This document shows positions 7,265 through 15,244 of a DNA stretch of 64,000 bases, piece after piece. Every line of letters begins with the position of its first letter. The stretch's first letter is position 1. Origin of the DNA: Anaerobium acetethylicum (lineage in GTDB: Bacteria; Bacillota; Clostridia; Lachnospirales; Lachnospiraceae); the NCBI RefSeq assembly GCF_900096945.1, contig NZ_FMKA01000016.1:1-64000 (forward strand). Direction: 5' to 3'. The position numbers were made by a program, and so were the translations under genes. The notes beneath the pieces are model-generated. The model saw only the letters and a list, made by a program, of their open reading frames with translations. It had not been told where the DNA came from and made no database searches.

Positions 7265-9835
7265 ATGACTATGCGGAACGTTTATAAATTCATCATGATA
7301 TCATTGATAATAGCCAGCTTTCTAGCAAGTGACTTTATCGTTGCAAAAGGTGAAGAGGTACAGGAACTGGTGCCGGAAACCTTAGCAGTATCATTAGTGA
7401 TTGATACGTCCGGAAGCATGGCAGATACAGACCCTCTGAAACTGCGTGAAACGGCAGCTAATATTTTTATCGATCTGCTGAGTCCGGAGGACTATCTGGG
7501 GATTATCACGTTTGATACGGCTACAACAGTCGTGCAGCCTCTACAGAGGATAAATGATTCAGCCGGAAAAGCCATGTTCAAGCAGAACCTGGCACCAAAT
7601 ATTGAATCCAGAGGAGATACGAACTACAAGGTAGCTTTGGATGAAGCCTTTAACCAGCTGGCGGGGCTGCAGGAGAGTAATGTCAGGAAGGTGGTTGTGT
7701 TCATAACCGACGGCGAGCCGGATCCTGACAGCAGAAGAAAGAACGAGCCGGGATTTATGGATGCTTACATGGAGTCCCTGTGGGGAAGCGTTCAGAATTT
7801 TGCAGTCAATAAATTTCCTGTATATGCCATTGGGTTCAGTGAAGGAATCAGAGCGGATGTTTTATCAAGAATTGCTTCCGACACAGGTGGAGACTTTAAG
7901 GTTCTCAGTGATCCGGTCACCCTGGCATCCAGCTTTTTTGACATTCTTGGAAATCTAAAAAACCGGAAAGGGTTCATAAACCAGACTATGGAATTGAATG
8001 CCGATTCGGGATTTGATATCACCCTGGATGAATATACAAGCCAGTCCACTATAGTCATTGCCAACCGCGAAGGTGCTGCATATGAGGTGGAAATCAGGAA
8101 TCCAGGTGGTGAGATCAGTAATGAAACAGCCAATATCAATAAAACAGACAAATACACAATCATAACGATGAACAATCGGGATAGTGCCTCCTACGGGAAC
8201 TGGAGGCTGAACCTACGGGGGACCGGCATAGTGGATGTTTTCGGTGACAGGGATCTGAATATCAAATCCTGGCTCGTATCCCCCCTTGTATCATCCCAGC
8301 ACCCTGTTAAGGAGCCGGTTAATATTGAAGTCAACGTTACCGGCGAATTGAAGGATGGAATATCGGCAATTGCGTATGTTACAGGTGCAGACGGATCCGG
8401 TGCAGAAGAGATTGTTTTGGAAAATGAGAACGGGATATTTACCGGAACTTATGATAAGACAGAGACGCCGGGAACATATTCCATTGAGGTCCGGGTTCTG
8501 CTGAACGAAGAGATTATCACATCGACTCAGGAAACGTTCAATGTCAGAATACTGCCGGTGTTGAAAAATAATTTCTATATGAAAGAAGAAGGCTACAGGG
8601 TAGGAGAGGTCATCGGTATAAACTCCAGCTTGAATATGAGTGAAACAAGATTGAAACAGGGCGGGGATTTAACCATAACCAACTACAGCCTGCTGATAAG
8701 TCATGAGGACGGCACCTCAGAGCAGATTATTTTGACGGATGACGGCCAGGAAGCGAACAGGGACATATTGCCCAATGATGGTATCTGGTCAGGGCAGATA
8801 ACCCTTGTAAAGGCAACTACTGCAAAAGCGACCCTGATTGTTACCGGAATCTATAAGAACGAGAGCTTTGTTCTGGAAAACAGTCTGGGTACTTACAAGA
8901 TCATGCAGCCCGGTGAAATTGTAATCGAACGGGAAGAAGAGGCGTTTTCCCTGATCAAGGGAGCCACACTTTCAATTCCGATTACCATAACAAACAGATC
9001 GGAATTTCGGGAAACCCTAAATTTCGCTATTGATGAGCAGGTTGGAAAACTGGTTCGTGATAAATTCATTCTTGAGCCGGGAGAAACAAAAGAAACTGCG
9101 ATTGAGATCGAACTGAACAGAGATACCGGAGAAGGAAACCATGTTTTTGACATTTCTTTGAGGACAGAGAATGAGCTGACAGTTTTAAGTACGGACTATT
9201 TGACCTGCAAGGTGGAGGTTCTTTCCGGACTGCAGGGATATTTGAGAACTACGACGACATTCATGCAGAGAACATTTGAATCGCTTCCGATGCCGGTTCT
9301 TATCCTTGCTGCTGTTCTGATATTGATATTGCTGATATTTTTAATAGGAGGGGCAGTACTTTACAGGCGGATATATCTGGGGGCAAAAATAATTGGCGGA
9401 CAGATGATTTGTCAGCCCAGGATTGCAGATGCTTCAGATGAGATAAGCAGCAGGTTTAATTTTGAAAGACTGAATAAGGATAAGATTATAATCAGTTTCA
9501 ATGAGAAGAACGAGAATGCCGATTATCGCATCAAGGATACCGGATTCACTTATGATCTTATCATTACATCCGAAGTGAAAAAAGTAAAAAGTGCAGTCCT
9601 TGCAGGATGGAGAACATTATTCGGGAAGTCAGTGCCAGTAGAATATTTTATTAAGGCAACGGTTCCTGGCATACTTGAAAAGGACGGGGAGATACTGACG
9701 GGTAAGATGTTGGTAGACAATGATGAGTTTGAATCAGGAAACTATATATTCCGCTATACGATGCCTGCTGGAAGACAGATTGAAAAAAAAGAAGCGGGCA
9801 GCAATATCCTGGAGGGACGAGATGAAAAAGGTTAA
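7265..9835 (+). CDS. Large von Willebrand A-domain membrane protein of the tad locus
   Basis: An 856-residue protein. An N-terminal signal/anchor helix (residues about 5-27) is followed by a vWA domain with a complete MIDAS start (VIDTSGSMAD, residues about 48-57; ITDGEPDPDS further on). A long extracellular beta-rich region of Ig/CARF-like appearance spans about 270-660, one membrane helix (VLILAAVLILILLIFLIGGA) lies near residue 675-697, and about 155 cytoplasmic residues follow. vWA proteins bind ligands through a metal ion, and TadG and pilus-tip adhesins often contain vWA. Here it may be a surface adhesin or assembly sensor (inference). Its last 14 bp overlap the DUF192 gene. Confidence 0.8.
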   Translation: MTMRNVYKFIMISLIIASFLASDFIVAKGEEVQELVPETLAVSLVIDTSGSMADTDPLKLRETAANIFIDLLSPEDYLGIITFDTATTVVQPLQRINDSAGKAMFKQNLAPNIESRGDTNYKVALDEAFNQLAGLQESNVRKVVVFITDGEPDPDSRRKNEPGFMDAYMESLWGSVQNFAVNKFPVYAIGFSEGIRADVLSRIASDTGGDFKVLSDPVTLASSFFDILGNLKNRKGFINQTMELNADSGFDITLDEYTSQSTIVIANREGAAYEVEIRNPGGEISNETANINKTDKYTIITMNNRDSASYGNWRLNLRGTGIVDVFGDRDLNIKSWLVSPLVSSQHPVKEPVNIEVNVTGELKDGISAIAYVTGADGSGAEEIVLENENGIFTGTYDKTETPGTYSIEVRVLLNEEIITSTQETFNVRILPVLKNNFYMKEEGYRVGEVIGINSSLNMSETRLKQGGDLTITNYSLLISHEDGTSEQIILTDDGQEANRDILPNDGIWSGQITLVKATTAKATLIVTGIYKNESFVLENSLGTYKIMQPGEIVIEREEEAFSLIKGATLSIPITITNRSEFRETLNFAIDEQVGKLVRDKFILEPGETKETAIEIELNRDTGEGNHVFDISLRTENELTVLSTDYLTCKVEVLSGLQGYLRTTTTFMQRTFESLPMPVLILAAVLILILLIFLIGGAVLYRRIYLGAKIIGGQMICQPRIADASDEISSRFNFERLNKDKIIISFNEKNENADYRIKDTGFTYDLIITSEVKKVKSAVLAGWRTLFGKSVPVEYFIKATVPGILEKDGEILTGKMLVDNDEFESGNYIFRYTMPAGRQIEKKEAGSNILEGRDEKG

Positions 9836-10181
9836 AGTCTATAATGCTTCGAAGAACAGAATAATATTAGGCGAAGCGGAAATCGCAGATACATTTTTCA
9901 CCAGGTTTCGTGGACTGCTTGGAAGAAAAGGGCTTGCGGCGGATGCTGGGCTGATCATCAATCCGTGCAACAGCGTGCATATGATAGGAATGCGGTTTCC
10001 GATTGATGTGATTTTTGTTAATCGCGATAACAGGATCTGCCATATTCAGCATTCCATGAGAAAGATGTCGGTAAGTCCGGTTGTCAGGGGAGCAAGATTT
10101 GTGATCGAGGCACCAGAAGGGATTTCGAAGAGGCTGAATATTGAAATGGGTGATGAGATTAAAATCATGATTATGGAATGA
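9822..10181 (+). CDS. DUF192 family protein in the tad operon
   Basis: A 119-residue protein matching DUF192 by its core: FRGLLGRKGL, GLIINPCNSVHMIGMRFPID, VIFVNRDNRI and a VIEAPEG segment. The function of the family is unknown; bacterial members often carry a signal peptide, which is absent here. ATG 9822 follows GGAGGGACGAG and lies inside the end of the vWA gene, so the two are translationally coupled. Its place between a vWA protein and a TadG-like pseudopilin suggests a role tied to pilus assembly, but this is inference from position. Confidence 0.85.
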   Translation: MKKVKVYNASKNRIILGEAEIADTFFTRFRGLLGRKGLAADAGLIINPCNSVHMIGMRFPIDVIFVNRDNRICHIQHSMRKMSVSPVVRGARFVIEAPEGISKRLNIEMGDEIKIMIME

Positions 10182-10302
10182 AGGGGTCGTACTGAAAAGA
10201 GTAAGGACGGTGGCATAAGAAATTCGTGAAACTACTGCTTATTTCTTTGATAAAAGAAGGCCGCATATGAGTGGGCTGGTATAAGTGAAAGGTGGGATCA
10301 GA

Positions 10303-11220
10303 ATGAAAAAGCTAAAGAAAATAGTCAAAAATGAAGATGGTCAGGCATTGGTATTTTTTGCTTTATTACTTGTGGTTCTATTGGGGGTTGCTGCATTAGT
10401 TGTTGACGTGGGGATGATGAGGGTCACAAAAGTTGAAATGCAGACTGCTGCTGATGCAGCGGCACTAGCCGGAGCGCAGGATTTGCTGAACGGAGGTGAT
10501 GCTGAAGGTACTGCAGTATATTATGCTGAAAAAAACGGTGCAGAGAATACAATGCTTCCAGAACAAGAAGATCCAACCAAGATTGAAGTTGTTTGTAAAA
10601 AAAATGTGAATTATACATTTGCTAGAATTTTGGGATTTGAGAAAAAAGAAGTATCCGCCCGTGCAGTTGCTGATATAAGCTCTGTGAAAAGCGCTTCTGG
10701 TGTTGTCCCTTTGGGCGTGGAAAGCCAAACTCTTGAATATGGCCAAACCTATGTTTTGAAAGAAAACGCTGGCGCTGGCCCGTATCATGGCAATTTTAAT
10801 TGTTTAGCACTTGGTGGTCAAGGTGCGAATGTTTTTGGTAAGAATCTTAAGTTTGGGTATGATGGTATACTAACGATTGGGGATAAGATTGATACGGAAC
10901 CAGGCAACATGGCTGGTAAAACAGCCGAAGGATTAAGCTACCGCATTAATCAAGATCCAACGGCTACGTTTGAAACTGTAAAAAAAGGATCTGCTCGCAT
11001 TTGTGTTGTACCGGTAGTGAACACGCTGGAAGTAAATGGAAGGAAAGAAGTTACAATAGTGGGTTTTGCCGTTTTTTTTCTTGAAAGCAGTGGTACGACA
11101 GGGAATGGAAATAATGCGGAAGCTTATATCAATGGCAAATTTATGGAAATGGTGATAGGAAATTCAACCGGAGGTGCGGCGACTAGTTATGGAGCATATA
11201 AAGTAAAACTTATAGAATAA
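10303..11220 (+). CDS. TadG-like pilus protein (Tad_N domain)
   Basis: A 305-residue protein. The N-terminus has the Tad_N/TadG pattern: KNEDGQALVFFALLLVVLLG (Gly-Gln-Ala-Leu before a hydrophobic helix), then DVGMMRVTKVEMQTAADAAA and LAGAQDL. The remainder is a soluble region without recognisable domain, rich in Gly and Thr. ATG 10303 is chosen because AAAGGTGGG lies upstream; GTG 10285 is less likely. Codon choice looks more AT-rich than in the preceding tad genes, which may mean faster evolution or separate acquisition. It is the last gene of the locus and ends before a terminator. Confidence 0.8.
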   Translation: MKKLKKIVKNEDGQALVFFALLLVVLLGVAALVVDVGMMRVTKVEMQTAADAAALAGAQDLLNGGDAEGTAVYYAEKNGAENTMLPEQEDPTKIEVVCKKNVNYTFARILGFEKKEVSARAVADISSVKSASGVVPLGVESQTLEYGQTYVLKENAGAGPYHGNFNCLALGGQGANVFGKNLKFGYDGILTIGDKIDTEPGNMAGKTAEGLSYRINQDPTATFETVKKGSARICVVPVVNTLEVNGRKEVTIVGFAVFFLESSGTTGNGNNAEAYINGKFMEMVIGNSTGGAATSYGAYKVKLIE

Positions 11221-11299
11221 GGGGACTTAGTTAACTCCTGTTAATGTTTTCATTGAGATATCTTTACTAAATGCAAGCGATTCAAAACATAACTTCTAC

Positions 11300-11354
11300 A
11301 AAAAAAAGAATTCCGAAATGATACATGGATATTTCAAAGGAATTCTTTTTTTTG
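11300..11354 (+). terminator. Terminator of the tad operon
   Basis: A-rich left arm with GAATTCCGAAAT (11309-11320) pairs with ATTTC-AAA-GGAATTC (11331-11345, 3-nt bulge), followed by a run of T. Rho-independent and possibly active in both directions. Confidence 0.8.
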
Positions 11355-11788
11355 TTCTTATTTAGAAACTGCATTTTTCAAGTGATTCTTTTAAAAATAG
11401 CAGCTAAGTATCGTTAAATTCTGAATGATTATGTTTTGTTTAAATAAAAAGAAATAGTGACATACAAAAACGCAAGTTTAATACAATTATATGCAATTAT
11501 TTTAAATAATGGAAATAAATAATATATGGATTTTGATTCGATTCCATTTTTGCTTATTTGGGATGCTTATGAAGGATGGTATCCAGATAGTCCAGATATG
11601 CTTTTAGGTATGTGAAATAAGAATTGATTGTGCTGTCAGTAAGAAAACGAAGGGGAAATCTTCATATTATAAAAATGGTGGATGGTAACATATACCTAGG
11701 CTAGCCATAGTGCTAGCGATTTGGTACAATTGTGATTAGTAACAAATAATACTGTTTTATCAGTTACGGAACGGGAGGCACCAAAACA
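11355..11788. other. AT-rich gene-free stretch
   Basis: About 430 bp without a convincing gene. It contains a small inverted repeat (GCTAGC-N6-GCTAGC near 11701-11718) and a 29-codon ORF at 11526-11615 without a ribosome site, which I do not accept as a gene. The promoter of the next gene must lie here, but no clear -35/-10 pair stands out. Confidence 0.5.
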
Positions 11789-12274
11789 ATGGCAAAACAA
11801 AAAGAAATCAAAACAAACGCCATGAGAATTCTGGATAAACTTAAGATAGCATACACCCACCAGTCATACGACTGTGATGAATTTATAGATGGGATTGAAA
11901 CCGCAGACAAACTGGGTTTTCCCCATGAACTGGTGTACAAGACCCTGGTAACTGTGGGAAACAGCAGGGAATATTTCGTGTTTGTGATTCCAATTGCAGA
12001 GGAGCTGGATATGAAGAAGGCGGCCAGGGCAGCAGGTGAGAAATCTGTTGCAATGATACCTGTGAAAGATATCACATCCATAACCGGCTATATGCGGGGC
12101 GGGTGTACGGCAATCGGGATGAAGAAGCAGTACAGGACCCTGATCAGCAATACAGCAGAAAGCCTGGAAAACATCTATATCAGCGCCGGGAAAATCGGTG
12201 TGCAGATGAAGATCAGGCCGGAAAACTTTATCAAGGCGGCCAATGCGTCCTATGGGGATATTATTGTAAGATAG
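11789..12274 (+). CDS. ybaK: YbaK/EbsC-type Cys-tRNA(Pro)/Cys-tRNA(Cys) deacylase
   Basis: A 161-residue YbaK-fold protein, predicted to hydrolyse misacylated Cys-tRNA(Pro) as a trans-editing factor for prolyl-tRNA synthetase. Supporting segments are TNAMRILDKLKIAYTHQSYD at the N-terminus, LVYKTLVTVG, a conserved Lys in the MKKAARAAGEKSVAMI region, and GYMRGGCTAIGMKK. Length and order match the family. The ribosome site GGGAGGC precedes ATG 11789. The stop codon TAG overlaps the first bases of a long intergenic repeat, so that repeat forms the 3' UTR. Confidence 0.9.
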   Translation: MAKQKEIKTNAMRILDKLKIAYTHQSYDCDEFIDGIETADKLGFPHELVYKTLVTVGNSREYFVFVIPIAEELDMKKAARAAGEKSVAMIPVKDITSITGYMRGGCTAIGMKKQYRTLISNTAESLENIYISAGKIGVQMKIRPENFIKAANASYGDIIVR

Positions 12275-12421
12275 TAACTGTTCAGAACTCCTGTCTCGCA
12301 AGGTGTTTTTATGCTGATTTTGCATAAGAACCCGAGACATTCGTGCGCCAAATTGCTGGTTTTGCAATTTGTGTGCCTCATATGTGACTATGAAGGACGT
12401 AGTCCTGAATAGTCACATATG
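12273..12421. repeat. Full-length copy of the palindromic intergenic repeat
   Basis: It begins AGTAACTGTTCAGAAC at the ybaK stop, carries TGTCTCG...CGAGACA arms and the module TCGCAAGGTGTTTTTATG, and ends in a 13-bp perfect inverted repeat (CATATGTGACTAT/ATAGTCACATATG) with a nested GGAC-GTA-GTCC stem. The first 44 bp match 30361-30404 with one mismatch, and the 3' half matches 14591-14656 and 16705-16733. Confidence 0.85.
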
Positions 12422-12590
12422 ATAGACTGATACAGCAGCCAAGTGTGCAGGCGTCATCTTTCATCCATGTGGCGACGAAGGACATAATCCTTAGCAATTA
12501 AAGACTTAGGATTTTAACTGGAACACAATGCAGAACGAAAAGGGAATTAAGCAAAAATGGAAAACCATAGAAAGGAGAACACGCATTCAT

Positions 12591-13370
12591 ATGATCGAAA
12601 TCAATAATCTCACAAAAATCTATAAATTAAGCAGAAAACAGATGCACCAGGTAAAGACAAAAAAGAACATGACAACAGCCATTGAAAATCTCAGCCTCAG
12701 GGCAGAAGATGGCCAGATATTCGGGCTCCTCGGTCCCAACGGGGCAGGAAAGACGACGGCTTTAAGGTGCATCGCAACTCTTCTAAAACCCACAGAGGGA
12801 GAGATCAGGGTTTCAGGCTTCGACACGGTGACCCGGTCCCAGGACGTCAGGAAGAAGATCGGCTTCCTGACAAACGACATCAAGCTGGATCCGCAGTTCT
12901 CGCCCAGGTACCTCTTCGAATTTTTTGGACGGCTCCATGGAGTTTCCAAAGACGAGGTGGATGCCCGGAGAGAGGAGCTTTTTGAATACTTCGGAATCAC
13001 AGGATTTCAGGACAAGAAAGTGGATGAGCTGTCGACAGGCATGAAGCAGAAGGCGGCGATTGCCGTGAGTCTGGTCCATGACCCGGAAGTCATTATTTTT
13101 GACGAGCCTACGAACGGTCTGGACATCGTGACTGCAAGGAGCGTTACGGATTATCTGAAAATGCTGAAAGGCAGGGGAAAGCTTGTCATAATCTCCACCC
13201 ATATCATGACGGAGGCTGAAAAGCTCTGTGACAGGATTGCAGTGATTATAGAAGGAAGAAAAGTCATCGAGGGGAGCCTTGATGAGATTCTGGAATCCAC
13301 GGGCACGGAGAATCTTGAGGAAGCATTTTTCGAATTATACAGACAGGTGAATGGAGGGACGGCACAATGA
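12591..13370 (+). CDS. natA: ABC-2 type exporter ATP-binding protein (NatA-like)
   Basis: A 259-residue ABC ATPase. Walker A GPNGAGKTTALRC, signature LSTGMKQKAA, Walker B VIIFDEPTNGLD and the switch His in STHIMTEAE are all intact. The closest recognised type is NatA, the ATPase of a Na+-export ABC system, but related ATPases export drugs or lipids, so the substrate is not certain. ATG 12591 starts the normal domain (MIEINNLTKIY); AAAGGAG lies 13 nt upstream, a rather long gap. The stop overlaps the start of the permease gene (ATGA). Confidence 0.85.
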   Translation: MIEINNLTKIYKLSRKQMHQVKTKKNMTTAIENLSLRAEDGQIFGLLGPNGAGKTTALRCIATLLKPTEGEIRVSGFDTVTRSQDVRKKIGFLTNDIKLDPQFSPRYLFEFFGRLHGVSKDEVDARREELFEYFGITGFQDKKVDELSTGMKQKAAIAVSLVHDPEVIIFDEPTNGLDIVTARSVTDYLKMLKGRGKLVIISTHIMTEAEKLCDRIAVIIEGRKVIEGSLDEILESTGTENLEEAFFELYRQVNGGTAQ

Positions 13371-14590
13371 AGGGAATCGGATACATCATGAAAAAAGAAC
13401 TGACCAGGGTGTTTTCGGACAAGAAGCTGGTGCTGTCGCTTTTTGTTTTCCCAGTCGCGCTGATCATAGGAATGTATGCGCTGATCGGAAACCTGACAGC
13501 AAACGCAGAGGAAAATGTAAACGCCCACGAGCCTGCCGTATATATACAGAACAGCCCGGACGACTTCAGGGAAATCCTTGAATCGGTCAAAGGAGCCGGG
13601 GATCTGAAGTTCATGGATGCAGGGGATGATCTGGAAGTCGCAAAGGAAGAGATCAGGCAGGGAATAGCGGAACTGATCATCGTTTTCGATGAAGGATTTG
13701 CAGAGGCGGTGCAGGACTATAAGACCGGAGATGCGATACCCCAGATCAGGACATTCTATAATCCGTCGGAGGAGTATTCCGAAGCAGCCAGAAGCTTCTA
13801 TCTGAATGGCATCATCGAGCCTTACAGGCAGACGATACTGGCAGGAAGAATAGGTGACGTAGAGCGGATAACTGTATTTACCATCGATTCTGACAATCCG
13901 GATATGATGATTCAGGACGAGGAGAAGGCAACAGGGAAAATGCTCGGAAGCATGCTGCCCTATTTCATAACTCTGATCCTGTTTGCAGGGGCCATGAACC
14001 TGGGAATCGATGCAATAACCGGGGAGAAGGAAAGGGGAACGATGGCAAGCATGCTGATATCTCCTATTAACAGGAGCTCTATCGTGCTTGGAAAGGTGTT
14101 TTCCCTTATGATACTATGCGGGCTGTCGGCAGCGATCTATGTCATTTCCATGGTACTGGCCCTGCCCCACATTTCCACTACATTTGGAGGCGGGGATATC
14201 CTGGAAGGCATGACAATCAGGTTCACCCCGGTGCAGATCATCGAAATGATCTGTATAGTCGTGGTACTTGTATTCCTGTATGTGGCAATCATATCCCTGG
14301 CTGCAGTATTCGCAAAAACAGTCAAGGAAGGCACAGCTTATGTCACCCCGATCTACATTTTCGTGCTCGGAGCAGGCATGGTGACCATGTTCAATCAGGG
14401 AGATTCTGCACTTTATTATTATATGATTCCCCTGTACAACAGTTCCATCGCCCTCAGGGATCTCTTCGCGAGAGACCTGTCCCTGCTGGAATTTGCAATT
14501 ACCTTCATCAGCACCCTGGCGGCGGGCGGAATCCTGACGGCAGTAATCGTAAAAGCCTTCAACAGCGAGAAAGTGATGATGAATGCATAA
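13367..14590 (+). CDS. natB: ABC-2 type exporter permease (NatB-like)
   Basis: A 407-residue membrane protein with one helix near the N-terminus (LVLSLFVFPVALIIGMYALI), a large extracytoplasmic domain of about 150 residues, and five to six C-terminal helices starting at LPYFITLILFAGAMNLGIDA. The sequence ITGEKERGTMASMLISPINR is the ABC-2/NatB hallmark after the first core helix. It is translationally coupled to the ATPase gene (ATGA overlap). The pair would form an exporter; Na+ is suggested by family resemblance only. Confidence 0.85.
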   Translation: MKGIGYIMKKELTRVFSDKKLVLSLFVFPVALIIGMYALIGNLTANAEENVNAHEPAVYIQNSPDDFREILESVKGAGDLKFMDAGDDLEVAKEEIRQGIAELIIVFDEGFAEAVQDYKTGDAIPQIRTFYNPSEEYSEAARSFYLNGIIEPYRQTILAGRIGDVERITVFTIDSDNPDMMIQDEEKATGKMLGSMLPYFITLILFAGAMNLGIDAITGEKERGTMASMLISPINRSSIVLGKVFSLMILCGLSAAIYVISMVLALPHISTTFGGGDILEGMTIRFTPVQIIEMICIVVVLVFLYVAIISLAAVFAKTVKEGTAYVTPIYIFVLGAGMVTMFNQGDSALYYYMIPLYNSSIALRDLFARDLSLLEFAITFISTLAAGGILTAVIVKAFNSEKVMMNA

Positions 14591-14656
14591 GAGTTACTGG
14601 TTTTGCAATTTGTGTGCATCATATGTGACTATGAAAGACATAGTCCTGAATAGTTT
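14591..14656. repeat. Partial (3' half) copy of the palindromic intergenic repeat
   Basis: Immediately after the natB stop. GGTTTTGCAATTTGTGTGC, ATATGTGACTATGAA and TAGTCCTGAATAGT match 12358-12412 closely; the terminal palindrome is decayed. Confidence 0.8.
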
Positions 14657-14694
14657 ATGAGAACCGAAATTCGTAACAGCATAGCCGGATAATA

Positions 14695-14740
14695 GAACGG
14701 ACAGGACAAATCCAGATTTGGATTTATCCCGTCCGTTTAT
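14695..14740 (+). terminator. Nested hairpin after natAB
   Basis: AACGGAC (14696-14702) pairs with GTCCGTT, and an inner AAATCCA/TGGATTT stem sits inside. It is followed only by TTATG, so it is a probable terminator with a weak U-tract. Confidence 0.5.
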
Positions 14741-15002
14741 GTATTGCATGGTCTTACATGCAGCAGATGCATGCACAGACAGAAGGCGAGAGACATCCCC
14801 CCAGCTATCTGGAGGGATGCCTGCCGGATTACAGAACAGTAATCAGATAGGAGAGGCATTCAAAAACAGTCCTGAAACGGATAGAAAAAACGCCTCTATA
14901 TATAAAGACGTATGAGAAAGCAAAACATCACGCGAAAACATAAAAAAATTTAAAAAATTTATGTTTATTGTTACGAAAGGTGGATGAATGTCATTGGTCG
15001 CC

Positions 15003-15053
15003 CCATTTCTGTGCATCGCGCAGCGTGTTACTGGTCACAGAGTGAACAGTAAC
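15003..15053. repeat. 51-bp repeat, inverted twin of 35821-35871
   Basis: This 51-bp stretch is the reverse complement of 35821-35871 with two mismatches. It contains GTTACTGGTCAC...GTGAACAGTAAC, itself nearly palindromic. It lies 190 bp before murE. Confidence 0.85.
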
Positions 15054-15092
15054 GTCATAAAAACCCCGCCACCTTCGCGCCCATGTAAAATC

Positions 15093-15121
15093 TTGAAAAG
15101 TCGGAATACTTGTGTTATCCT
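15093..15121 (+). promoter_or_regulatory. Candidate sigma-A promoter for murE
   Basis: TTGAAA (15093-15098), 17-bp spacer, TATCCT (15116-15121). It is located between the 51-bp repeat and murE, leaving a leader of about 115 nt. Confidence 0.5.
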
Positions 15122-15244
15122 AAATAGTATTGATTATATGGCAGATGTTGAAGTGTTGACAGCCTGCCAGGCACGAAATGGAATAATGGAAGAGGGCGGA
15201 TTTCTGTGTCCGTTCCGAAAATGTGAAGAGGAGAATGGTATAAT

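Noticed and set aside
11526-11615. 29-codon ORF (MDFDSIPFLLIWDAYEGW...)
   Set aside because: No ribosome site and no neighbour support; cannot be separated from chance in an AT-rich region.
11864-12367. - strand ORF sharing a peptide (NQHKNTLRDR) with one at 30237-30419
   Set aside because: The shared peptide comes only from the shared intergenic repeat; the rest is antisense to ybaK.
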